Positions 41,722 through 52,104 of a DNA stretch of 64,000 nucleotides are shown one piece after another. Source of the stretch: Alentia gelatinosa (taxonomy: Eukaryota; Annelida; Polychaeta; Phyllodocida; Polynoidae). Under the pieces are notes generated by a model. That model was not told the DNA's origin. It did no database searches and saw only the letters and a program-made list of their open reading frames with translations. How positions within the stretch are numbered: position 1 is the stretch's first letter; each line of letters opens with the position of its first letter. The translations under genes were made by a program, and so were the position numbers. The stretch spans positions 23,625,716 to 23,689,715 of the forward strand of contig OX465587.1 of the NCBI GenBank assembly GCA_950022655.1. Reading direction: 5' to 3'.

Positions 41722-43530
41722 CTTATATTATTATTATTACTAACACCTCTTTGGGATAACCAACACATCACTAGTTACCATGTATTTACTATATCAAAAT
41801 ACTCGCCTATAACATTAATATTTGCTAGTGGCCGAATTACTGTTGGGCCACACTTATCTACAAGTTACTATATACTTTGGAGAAGCACAGAAGGGAACAA
41901 CATAAAATATAACACGCTCCATATTCTAAATTTATGTCCAAATAATATTTTCTGACTCAAGACAAACTGCCTGAATTAATCATCCAGCCAATCTCCCCAA
42001 GCCTAAACCCCACTTTGTTACGTACAATAGTTCCCCATGTTAATCATAAGCTAGCCGTATTGTCAATTATGATTTAAGTGCCTTATGCGCAAGGTTCCCC
42101 TTTGTGCTTGCCAGATTTGCAGTCGGACAAGATGCATCTCAACGCACCTCTCCCAATGCACGGCCAGACAAGGTCAGCTGCCACTTATCCAGACTCCATA
42201 TATAAAGAGCCCAGGCTTATACTAGAACAGAAATTCCAGCCTGCACTACTCTACCTGTAACTTTGGAATCAACACCTGAAATGAATGTCTTAGAATCTAC
42301 TTCGTACCAAGACGTCTGTTCCTTCTCTATACCACACGTCATACATATCTCAGCAATTGTTTCTATAACAAATGGTGGAGAACCCGACTGTGTAGCAATA
42401 GTTCGATGTCCTTGTTTTGAGGCAAGCTAACATTCTGCTACAAGGGGTTGGACATTTGGAGTGTGGGTGGGGGTGCAGGATGGACCATGTTATAATCGAT
42501 CCTGTCTGGTCTGTGTGCTCACCATAGACATGGACAAAAACGATCCCTTGTAGGGCTCCAGTAGGAGAATCTCTATGATGGAAGACTTGCCGTTGTTGTA
42601 CTACGGTCAGGTTCTGGCGTACAGAATCATGAGCCACTACTGCTATCAAGCGACCAAAAGGTGCAGTAGAAAGCAGGGAATACTATAAGGTGCGGCCCTT
42701 TTAGTGAATGACAGGACAAGCATGCACCAACCCATCCAGAAATCAGGAAATGTGAACATATAGTCGCTACGCCATTGCACCTACAAAGTTGAACCAACGC
42801 GATCAGTGTGTCGATTTATTTTATAGTTGTACTACTACGAACCTCATATCACGTTATTGACCATCGATATATTTTACCAACAAATATTTTCATTACAATA
42901 TTTATGTAAAAAAGGGTAATCACCTATGGATGAACTATCACTACAAATCTATGGATTATGATGTTACAAAAAATGAATGTGTTTGAAAATCAAAAATATG
43001 GAGAATGATAATCCTTATGTTTATGATACTGTACTCAAGATTTAGCCCAGATTTTGTTTCTTGAGTGAGTTTGCTTCCTGCCAGATGCACCAGTGACCAG
43101 GTGGGAGAACAGCCTTCTATGTTAAGATTCCATCCATACAGCAGAAAAACATGTCCGGTACCATGGGGCCTGCTGGGGATATGAATGATTCTGCTCATGT
43201 CGTGTTATCTGCTTTTGGTGTTGAACTCATGAATGGAGGTTTCATCAGGTGTCTACAACAATGGCTGATTAAGCTAATTAAGCAGAAAGAAGGAACAAAT
43301 CCTTATTTTCTATGAATTAACATGTATTTTGCCAAAATTGTCCACAGGTTGTAATTTTGATGTTATAAATCCCTTGAAGAGTGGCATCCATGCTGGTGAC
43401 CGGCATATATTGGAGACGATCAAGCAGACAACGGGCTTTTCCTGTCAAAGTAAAAAACACTGTGCTGAATAAGACAAGCGGAAAATTATCTACATTCATA
43501 TTTAATCACAACCTAGAGTGGATTATTAAC
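41722..43530. other. Intergenic DNA between GT11 and GT10 genes
   Basis: No gene was supported. A minus-strand frame of 99 codons (42350-42649) showed no family signal and was not accepted. Confidence 0.4.
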
Positions 43531-43537
43531 ATTTTTC

Positions 43538-43585
43538 AATCACTCACTCACTCACTCACGCATTCATTCACTCACTCACTCAGCC
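43538..43585. repeat. (CACT)n microsatellite
   Basis: An interrupted run of cact/catt tetranucleotides about 48 bp long. Confidence 0.8.
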
Positions 43586-43695
43586 ATCTACAGGTGTCCT
43601 TTTGCTGAACTAATTGGTATTCTTTTCAGGTATCATGAAATATTCCACGAGGTCACCTCTAGGCCACAAGCGAGTAAATCAAAAATGGAAAGCAT

Positions 43696-43701
43696 TTTAT
43701 T
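43696..43701 (-). terminator. Polyadenylation signal of the GT10 gene
   Basis: AATAAA on the minus strand, about 70 bases after the stop codon at 43772-43774. Confidence 0.55.
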
Positions 43702-43771
43702 ATAAGTTGGTGCTATTTAATGCTTCCATTATACAAAAAAAACCCACAAGAACTTCGGGAATCAAGGAAGG

Positions 43772-45148
43772 CTAGCTCAATGTCCGCTGAGTATGTGTCT
43801 TATGATGCTCTGATGTTTTCCTGAAGTTGTAGTGATTGTCGCACTGCTTGGGACTCCATTCTTGGCTCACGTTGATGGTGCGGGCAGGCGCGTTGTGTCG
43901 GGCGTGCACAGCACGACACACGGCACACATGTAATCCTCCATGACCAGAGGAGACACGCTGTAGGTGCGGCGCCAGGCGTGGAAGGCCGCGAACTCAGCG
44001 TCATTCTCACTCACACGTTTAATGTAGCGAGCAAGGTGCAAGGCTGAGGGAAAGTCACTGATATCTATGAAGGACCCAGGAGGCAGGTTATCAGTGTACC
44101 ACCTACCACCGTACACGATAGGCACCATGCCGAGTAGTAAAGCATTGAAGGGTTTCTCAGTGATGTAATCCTCACAGACGGCATTTTCTAGCGCGATATA
44201 AAACCTGTACTTGGGACTCACGTACGTGTAGCACGTGTCGCGGTGACCCGGCGGGCATTTCAGAGGCCCGCAGCGTCCGTACACGTCCACCGGCAGGTGG
44301 CGCTGTAACTCTCTGACGTATAAATGTCGTCTGCTCGGGGCTCGGCAGTTACTTACAATCCACGCCACCAGGGCGCGCCCACCTGGCTTCCCGCCTTGCG
44401 GTACATGGGAACTGTTTGACAACGTCTTCCACAGTTGTACATAGGAACTGTTTGACAACTTCTTGCCCAGTTCAACATAGGAACTGTTTGACAACCTCTT
44501 CCACTGTTGAACATAGGAACTGTTTGACAACTTTTTGCCCAGTTTTTCATAGGAGCTCATTGATAAATTGGTGCTTCGGTGCACGTGGGAGTTCATGCTG
44601 AGCCCGGGCGTGACGCTGGCGTACGGACAGAAGACGTCAGCACGGCGCCTGTAGGAAGCAGACAAATTGTAGAAGCCCGGCGTGCGCACGTAGTGCCGCC
44701 TCAGGTGTTGCGGAGGCTCCAGCAGGAACAACACGTAAAGCTGGTCGGTGCGCCGCCGCCTGGGCGCCTTGTGTTCGTTACCGCCGTGAAACAACAAAGC
44801 GTCGAACAGCAGCGGGTCCGTTCTGCTGAAGGAGAGAAGGCAGCTTTCAGGGCAGCGCAGGGGCAGAGTGAGGTCAGAACGTACGGGTAGGTGCCAGAAC
44901 TGTTCGCGGAAGAACGGTGTCCAGACGCCGATGGACCTTGTGATTGGACGCTCTGACGTCACAGCGCGCATGCGCGACGCTGCGGGACGTGACTGGGAAC
45001 CTGTCTGACGTAGAAATGCAAGAATCAAGTACGTCGAGCTGAGCATCAACATAAATAACATACACTTTGTGTTGGGCTGTGTTATCTGTTTTACCAACAC
45101 CACATGCAGCCTCGTCATTGTAGAGTAGAGCGGAATACACTTCGCCAT
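43772..45148 (-). CDS. GT10 alpha-1,3-fucosyltransferase-like, 458 aa, with stem repeats
   Basis: GT10 enzymes transfer fucose from GDP-fucose to GlcNAc in Golgi glycans (Lewis-type or core fucosylation). A type II anchor lies at about residues 29-46. The N-terminal half has LLFDALLFHG, LEPPQ and FYNLSASYRRRADVFCPYA (159-177). The GDP-fucose signature YRFYIALENAVCEDYITEK, with NALLLGMVPIVYGG, spans 314-348 and is intact. SFIDISDF and a C-terminal CAVC follow. Between the halves (194-254; DNA 44387-44569) lie five tandem 12-residue repeats such as LSNSSYVELGKK, four of them with an NSS glycosylation site. This block is not a usual part of the family. The gene is a single exon and GC-rich. Confidence 0.93.
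   Translation of the reverse strand: MAKCIPLYSTMTRLHVVLVKQITQPNTKCMLFMLMLSSTYLILAFLRQTGSQSRPAASRMRAVTSERPITRSIGVWTPFFREQFWHLPVRSDLTLPLRCPESCLLSFSRTDPLLFDALLFHGGNEHKAPRRRRTDQLYVLFLLEPPQHLRRHYVRTPGFYNLSASYRRRADVFCPYASVTPGLSMNSHVHRSTNLSMSSYEKLGKKLSNSSYVQQWKRLSNSSYVELGKKLSNSSYVQLWKTLSNSSHVPQGGKPGGRALVAWIVSNCRAPSRRHLYVRELQRHLPVDVYGRCGPLKCPPGHRDTCYTYVSPKYRFYIALENAVCEDYITEKPFNALLLGMVPIVYGGRWYTDNLPPGSFIDISDFPSALHLARYIKRVSENDAEFAAFHAWRRTYSVSPLVMEDYMCAVCRAVHARHNAPARTINVSQEWSPKQCDNHYNFRKTSEHHKTHTQRTLS
44387..44569 (-). repeat. 36-bp tandem repeat within the GT10 coding sequence
   Basis: Five copies of a 36-bp unit (aggaactgtttgacaac on the plus strand). The unit length keeps the frame and encodes 12 residues. 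The end copies are the most diverged. Confidence 0.92.
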
Positions 45149-46631
45149 ATTTTGTCATCTAGCCCCATCATTTCTTAACGTGCTCGGTCACTAATTCTAA
45201 ATGAGGAGCCTGTAGGATTCTGCATGTATAGCTATCAACGTTATAGCTATCGTCAATTACTGTAGACATCGATCCAATTTCCCATGTAGTAGATAAATAC
45301 TAAAATGTAGTGTTTATATACAGTGAATGTAATCCTATCTTCTGGCACTACATCCACATTACAGCATATCTGGAGTCTCATACAAGATCGATTAATGGTC
45401 GATGGAAATATCCAAATGATTCTAAGACTCAGGTAGGTTTTTCAATTTATCAGTATGAGTAATATCTATTTGAAATTAAGCTGGTCACATAAGAGTTGAA
45501 TATATTCAAAGTAATTTCATAGCCAACTCATTTAGAACCTCTAAAATTCATATTAAACATCTTGCAACACAATATACCATATCTAATAAAGAATCAAATG
45601 TCCGCAAAACAACAAAGGGATAAAGTGTTCCGTTCAGTTATGTGTACCTATTTCCTTGACAAATATACAACCACCAAACAAACAGATATTCTTTAACGCC
45701 TACACAACCCCCAAATACGCACTATTCATTTTAACACGTACATTAGAACTGAATGCATCTACACACCTGTCCATATAACACATACACACCCACTAATATG
45801 TTTCCCTTTGTCATTCAATCTCTAAATACATGCCCAATCCTTAATAAGATATAAAATCATTTGATATCTATTGTTACTACTTATGTACTCTATCACCTCC
45901 TAGTATTGAAGTTAAGATGGCTATAACTAGATCTTGCTTAATTCCTTAGAGATTGGAGGATTAGTGATGCGTGATGATCAGTGGAGCATGACGATCAGTG
46001 GAGCGTCACGACCACTGGAGCGTAACCACCAGGCAGTAACTGAAGAGTGAGTATAAGTGTTACCATGGCGCATCTTAGGCCGATGACTTTGGTGGTGTTT
46101 TTTTCCCACCGGAGTCTGAAAGTAAAATTCGATGGTTTGTGTGTGGTCTGACTATATTTATTGTTTACTTTACTCGTTGCTATGGACGGTGCGCCATGCC
46201 AGTACTGGAAGTCTGGGGTCCACTGCGGTTTCTTATGAAATTTTTATGAAGAGAAGCTACGGTAAAAAATCTAATTACACCTTCTTTCCTGCGAGAAAAA
46301 AGGAGTTTCAGATGGTTATACAATAAATCGCAGAGGAACGATGCCCGCAGGCAAATGAATAAGAAAATCCATGTTGAATCTGCCTTTTAAGACATTTTTA
46401 TTTAAGGACTAAGATAGATTCTTATTAACATATTAAACGTTAATCTTATACTTATATAACTCCCCATGAACTCACAGTCTCCTCTCTGTGTAAACAGTTA
46501 TTTTGTGAGATATGTCCACATATATTTCTATAGATCCTGTCATAACAAGCAAAGAAACGTAAGATGTAAATATTCATGCTAGCTACTAACATAACTCCAT
46601 TTTCCGGCGGAGGACTATAGTATTCCACACT
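45149..46631. other. AT-rich intergenic DNA
   Basis: No gene was recognised. A short degenerate tandem motif (gatcagtggagcatgac and variants) occurs at about 45978-46033. Confidence 0.4.
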
Positions 46632-47340
46632 GTGAGTCAGCTCTACCTTTAACAACCACACCAGCAGAAGGGTATACAAGAGAAAGATAATTGACTCACC
46701 AGTGTGTTCTTACTGCAATGACATAAATGGGATAGAACATTTCTTTTTTGACTGTGAAAAGGTGGCAGTTTTTTGGAATCAGATCAGGAAATGGCTTAAG
46801 GCGGTGGCAGGATGGAACCTGGATTTAAACCCCCGCTTTGTGTTTCTGGGGACCTTTGACACAGGCAGAGAAGCGGAAAGGTATAACTTTATAACTTGTC
46901 ATATAAGGTTCTATATTTACAGACAAAGATTGTTTGGCAACAATCATTTGGACGTATATGAATGGAGTTTAGAATTCAGGAATAGTCTTAATATTGAGAG
47001 ACATATTTGTAGGTTGGAGAATAAGGAGAACAGATTTAAGAAGTGGGAAAAGTTGTGGAAGAAGCTGTAAAGGCAACAGAAGGCGGCCACTAAGTTGAGG
47101 ACGCTCCTATCCTGAGACCAAGTTGATGAAGTAAAGAATCAGAGAAGGGGAAGGGAAATATTTCGGCTAAAAACCTTTTTTTTGTTTTTGTTTTTGTTTT
47201 TGTGATGTATTGTCTTTGTATTCGCCATTGTATTCGCCATTGTACCAATTAAGGTATGCAGGCATTGTATCCGTTGATATATGTAGAGTGTGGCAAGCAG
47301 AAGTGACTACAACATTCTAAGTGCATGTTCTGATTAAAGA
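46632..47340 (+). mobile_element. 5'-truncated LINE, C-terminal end of ORF2
   Basis: An open frame from about 46632 to the TAA at 47068-47070 encodes the carboxyl end of a LINE ORF2 protein. It has the zinc-knuckle-like CSYCND...EHFFFDC pattern followed by FWNQIRKWL and a Lys-rich end. The 3' untranslated part has (gttttt)n and repeated cattgtattcgc words. Only the tail of the element is present, as expected of 5'-truncated insertions. The 3' end is placed approximately. Confidence 0.7.
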
Positions 47341-47729
47341 GGTTGAATTGGATGCTATGACTAGTAGACGCTAAATAGTTCACAGATCCAGGAGGGCCAA
47401 AAAATACAATAGATGAGACATAGTAACTTTTTTGTAATAATGATTGGCATCACACTGTAATGAAAGTACTATGGTATCTTATTTGTTGGTGGGTTATCAG
47501 ACACAAAGGATAACTTACACGAATGTTGTACGGTTGGTTTATGTATGCAAATGGTATTCTTTATGCAGTACATGTTCCAGGGGAATGAAAAGTTTCATTT
47601 AAGAAGGTTTGTGGAGCAGGAGGTTATGTCCCCTCACACTTGGGTCAACCCCACACTTTCTGTTATGTCATGTACAGCTGTTGATTGTCTCTGTCACATA
47701 TTGTTGCTAAAGGAAGGAAGAGAAAAGAG

Positions 47730-47818
47730 CCTTTTTTAAAAAAAAAGGGGGGGGGGGAAAGGGGAGGAAAAAAACCAAAAAAAAACCAACCTTAAAAACC
47801 TAAAAACCAAAAAAAAGA
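47730..47818. repeat. Homopolymer-rich low-complexity tract
   Basis: Successive runs of t, a, g and aacc-type words with no other structure. It may be a poorly resolved consensus as much as true biology. Confidence 0.7.
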
Positions 47819-48856
47819 GAGCATATATAGGATAAGGATACTTCAGTTGGTTACTGATTTCATACGATGGGTTTATTGACTGGCAACAAGAGTTTAACCA
47901 GTAGGATGATAGAAAGACTCAGTTGGAAAGGAAGGTTCGCTCACTCGGTTTAATCGAATGATAAATTTCTATGCTATGCATTTTTATTTCAGTTATTGTC
48001 CAACGGTGGAGTGATCACTTGTTGCAATGAGGATACACAATTATGCTTCGGGGGATCGCACACATGTATTTTCTATGCTAAGCAACAAAGCGCAGATGTA
48101 CGTTTCAATGAATAAAGAGAGCTATGCTCGAATTATAAAAAAAAAAGAAAAAAAGAAAGCAATCGCAAATATCAGAATACACGTAGTCTCTCGATGTTTC
48201 GAAGGTGAGATGATCTGTCAGACCAATAAAAGGATGACGTTTTAAAAAAAACAAAACAATAAAAAAAAAAAACATTGTACAGATGAATCAAGTCCCAGTA
48301 AACTGATATGTATATGTATATATCTCAAAGAAATAAAGGAGCAAACCTCATATATATCTGATATAATGAAAGATAGATATACAACTGAATGTGTGTGTAT
48401 GGAGGGGGGGGGGTGCATAGGAGAGAATGCTCACACACCGAATAGTTTAGGCTCTACGATAAATGGAACGTGCCTTTTCTCTTCAGATTAGTGTCTGCCT
48501 TAATTTCCCTGTACAGTTTCAGATGTGATTCTACCTCAAAAGTGACATGAGAAACAAAAAGATACCTTGTTTGTAGGTTCTAAATGTGACCTGGTCCAAT
48601 AATCATGATGGAAAAAGAAACAGGATTTGAGCATTGTAGAGTACTTATGTCAGGTTATTGCATTTCTGTATTTAGAACCTGAACTGATTTTGTGCTTTTC
48701 CAGCCAACTGTTATAATCTGTCATATTACTGGTGTTCACTTGAACGTTCTCCATGTCAATTGTTGGGAATGGGGTTGAAGCAGTCCCTTTCACTTTATCT
48801 ATATTCTCATTGGACATTGGTTACAACATCCGGAAAATTTTAATCAAATGTTAATA
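47819..48856. other. Intergenic DNA with A-rich and G-rich runs
   Basis: A-rich runs lie near 48138-48160 and 48243-48275, and a G run near 48405-48414. No gene was recognised. Confidence 0.4.
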
Positions 48857-49036
48857 TAGTAGAACCCAGCGTAAGCGGGCATATTTTATTCCAGACCAAA
48901 GTGTCCGCTTATGCGAAGTGTCCGCTTACACAAGGTTAAAATAAACAACGAATAGAGGGATGCGTTCCGAACAAAGGTGTCTGTTAAAGCGGGGTGCCGC
49001 TTATACGAGGTGTCCGTTAGGTTGGGTTCTGCTGTA
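48857..49036. mobile_element. MITE of Tc1/mariner-pogo style
   Basis: The ends gtagaacccagcg (48859) and its inverse gttgggttctgctg (49021-49034) form terminal inverted repeats with a few mismatches. They are flanked by TA on both sides (48857-48858, 49035-49036). The interior repeats gtgtccgctta and variants. Many animals have similar MITEs with agaacc-type ends moved by Tc1/mariner-superfamily transposases. Confidence 0.6.
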
Positions 49037-51160
49037 TTCAGATGTGCTTTTTCAGTTTCTTCCTTGTCAACCATTCAGCGTGTTTATTCCTCTTTGAGCT
49101 GAGGTACACTTTCAATAAGCTTGGGGTTATCTGTCATGGAGGGGCACCTTCTCAGTGCAGCATCGGCGTCGGACGTTTTGACACTTTCAGTCCGACCCCT
49201 AGCGGGAGGCCCACATATGAAGTCCAACAGAAATTTAGCAATATACCCCAAGGGGACGATGCTCTTATGGCAATATACCAGAATTTATTTAATAGCATTT
49301 GATATGCATTGTCTTAGAACACTCATACTGAATGAGGATGCCTATATATATATTTTTTTCAATTATTCTGAAGAATTGAGAAAGTCTATGAATTTTGTCA
49401 CATAGAATATCGTTTTTAGTGATGGCCTCAAAGAATGCATTCTTTGTCCCCTGCATGGGAGTGTCTCAGGTCATTCATCGTCCCCTGCCTGGGAGTGCCT
49501 CAAGGCATTGCTTGGACTGATAGGGTTAAGCCTCAAGTGTAATTTGATAGCTAGAGCATCCATCAGAGTATTTCATCATAATCTTTGGCCTTCCTGCCTT
49601 GGATTCTTCAACCTGCTTGATAATACATCATGCCTGAATAGTGCTGATTGCTGGAACACCAAATCATCAACAGTTTCTGATGCAACATCTGGATGGAATG
49701 ACTTTCTGGGATCTTACACTTGGGAAACACAAATGATGTTGGTGATACTTTATGTCATGATGTGAAGCTATAAGCAAGACACTTGATGGCACTAGCAGTT
49801 TCTTACCCCTCCAGAGCAATCCGCTGTTACCAGCTCTGCCATTTTTGTTTGACAGAGCAGTCTCACATGGCAGTGTAATGAGTTTGAGAACACTTACAGT
49901 AAAATATCTTATTAGTAATTACACTGAAACAACAACTTCAGATTATAATCTCCCCAAAAGTGAGAGAAAAAAATCATTTGATACCTGTGAACAAATGATT
50001 GAAATTTATCTAATAAATTTTGAAATTTGAATTCAATATTTTCCTGTAGGATTTGTCATTGTGTACTTTCTCCTTCCTCGAACTCCATTGAAATAGCTAG
50101 CTGCAAACTCTGTCGAGCAAAAACAAATTAGGTAGAGTAAGATTTTACTAGGTGAAGGGGTGGGGGGATAGGGACACACCTTCTTTCTGTTTTACCTCTA
50201 ATATATGCATTTTTATATAACATAAGGAATATTACAGAAGACTATGGTAGATAATGTGGAATTTCTAATGATTGTATTTATAACGTATTAACGGCCAATT
50301 TATACTATGTGGCACACTAGACGTCTTTGATTATTGATTATTTCTGGTGCACTTTACAGTAGCACATCTCTGTTTGCTCGGTTACTGTGGATACAGAATG
50401 CATTCGACGTTTTCTAAGGGAAGTTACATGAAAAATTCAAGACCTCACTGAGGATTATTTCTAAAGTGGATTCAACCTTGAGTAAGTAAGGTTCTGATTC
50501 TAACGAGAAATAGCTGATATTTTAACCTGACATTTCCGCAGAACGATCAACAGGCAATTTATATCACACTGACCAATATATTCTATTCGACTTGATCTGT
50601 TATTTGATGATATACCACATCAGAGTAGAAGACACCCTCATCAATGGAATGACAATACAAGGCATCCCACCAATCTTTCACAGTGCACTGAAGTGACAGA
50701 ATGGCTGCTACTATACAACACTGTCAAGCAACCGACCATTTTCATTACAAGTCAATTCTGACAAGAAAAATACTAGCAGGCTTTCAGAGGAAGGTAAATA
50801 TAGGGGACTTTATCCGATATCAATAAATGAAATAGAAAGCTTTTTCAAAACTAGAAAGGGATGATATTCCTTGTTTTGCCTACTAATATTCTATAGCAGG
50901 TAAAAAGCGCAGAGAAGGTTGCACAGGGAACATACTGCAGCAGGTTTATGGTAAAATGTAAAATGCTAAACCTACATGTGTCTCAATATTATTGACTTAA
51001 AATCTTACATCTCGTTCAATAATACTGTATGATAAACGTACACTGTTGTATGATAAGCCTAATACCCGTTTTAGGATGTGTGGATACAAGAACTCATTAT
51101 AACAGGATACCTGGAGGTACTCAGTCTCACGCCAAGTCTGCGTGCCATTTCCATATGCAT
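49037..51160. other. AT-rich intergenic DNA
   Basis: No exon or RNA gene was supported. A short local duplication of the words ctgcatgggagtg / ctgcctgggagtg lies near 49450-49500. Confidence 0.4.
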
Positions 51161-51430
51161 AAATGGATCGTCAGTTCTGGAGCAAGAATTGGTATGGAAA
51201 TTCTCAAATATTATCAGTTTAACAGTGATCTGCCATCTCAGGGTGTCAATAAAAAGTGATACATATATGCATTACATTCCTCTAACAGTCTACAACGTTC
51301 TCCTTGCGGTTGTATATTTGATTTACTAATACTGCAAAAATGGATCGTCAGTTCCGGAGCAGAAATTGGTTGGGACATGCTCCAATTCTATCAGTATAAT
51401 CTGTCACCTACAAGGTGTCGATAAAGAGAG
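51161..51430 (+). repeat. Tandem duplication, two diverged copies
   Basis: Copies at about 51161-51255 and 51338-51430 share aaatggatcgtcagttc, ggagca, agaattgg, tatcagt, aatctgtca-like words and ggtgtc-ataaa at a spacing of about 177 bp. Confidence 0.65.
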
Positions 51431-51524
51431 AGATGTATTATATTTGTCTGACAATCGAGAGCATCCTACCAGCTCCAGGGCTAGAAGGCAGTAGACATTG
51501 CATGCAGCTGAGAGTGTGGTAATA

Positions 51525-51876
51525 AAGCCATTTTCCACTGGCTGATGATCTACAGTCGGGAACTATCGATCGATATTTTGGGTATATCGATGCCACATCG
51601 GTATTTGAAACGCCCACTAATTAATTTGGTAAGGATTACGCAATAAGGCCACCACCGACCGACTTAGTCAACTACCGCCAAAATCAAAATGCTGTGATCC
51701 TCAAGGTGTTCTCGGGAAGTAAGTCGGTATGGACCCGTAAAATGCAGGGGAATCAAGGCATACACTGCAGCCTCAGCGACTATTTGATACCGACGTGCGG
51801 TCGATGGCACCACCTACAGACTCAATTAATCTGTGCCGATTTTGTCGATCGGTGCCGATTTTAGAAGAAAATGGCT
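51525..51876. mobile_element. Possible MITE with short terminal inverted repeats
   Basis: Begins aagccattttc and ends gaaaatggctt, an 11-bp inverted pair enclosing about 350 bp that is GC-richer than its flanks and contains repeated gtcgatcg/accgaccg words. Target duplication is not clear. Confidence 0.35.
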
Positions 51877-51971
51877 TATACTCTACCAACTGCAGGGTTT
51901 GAATATCGAGCTATGAAGATTACATGCTTCTGATATTTTGACAGCATTCTTCCGGCTACAAGGTGTGAATA

Positions 51972-52104
51972 ATGGCGCAGAACAGTACAAGCACGTTATG
52001 TATAAAGTCGACATCAAGCTGCAGAAGTTGGGCTTCTTGCTGTGTCATCCTTGGCCTGCTGAGCATTCTTGGGATAACCGTACCAGGAGTCGTTTTCCAT
52101 AAAG
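51972..52104 (+). CDS. GT8 gene 2, putative exon 1 (membrane anchor)
   Basis: ATG at 51972, hydrophobic segment ASCCVILGLLSILGITVPG, then donor AAAG|gtaaca. It ends after one base of a codon (phase 1), which fits the acceptor at 55045. No family motif of its own. Assignment rests on position, anchor and phase. Confidence 0.45.

Noticed and set aside
42350..42649. 99-codon minus-strand frame
   Set aside because: No family signal, no convincing splice sites and no supporting neighbour.
43832..44890. Plus-strand frames over the GT10 gene
   Set aside because: They are shadows of the strong minus-strand fucosyltransferase; the repeats are shared only because they overlap it.
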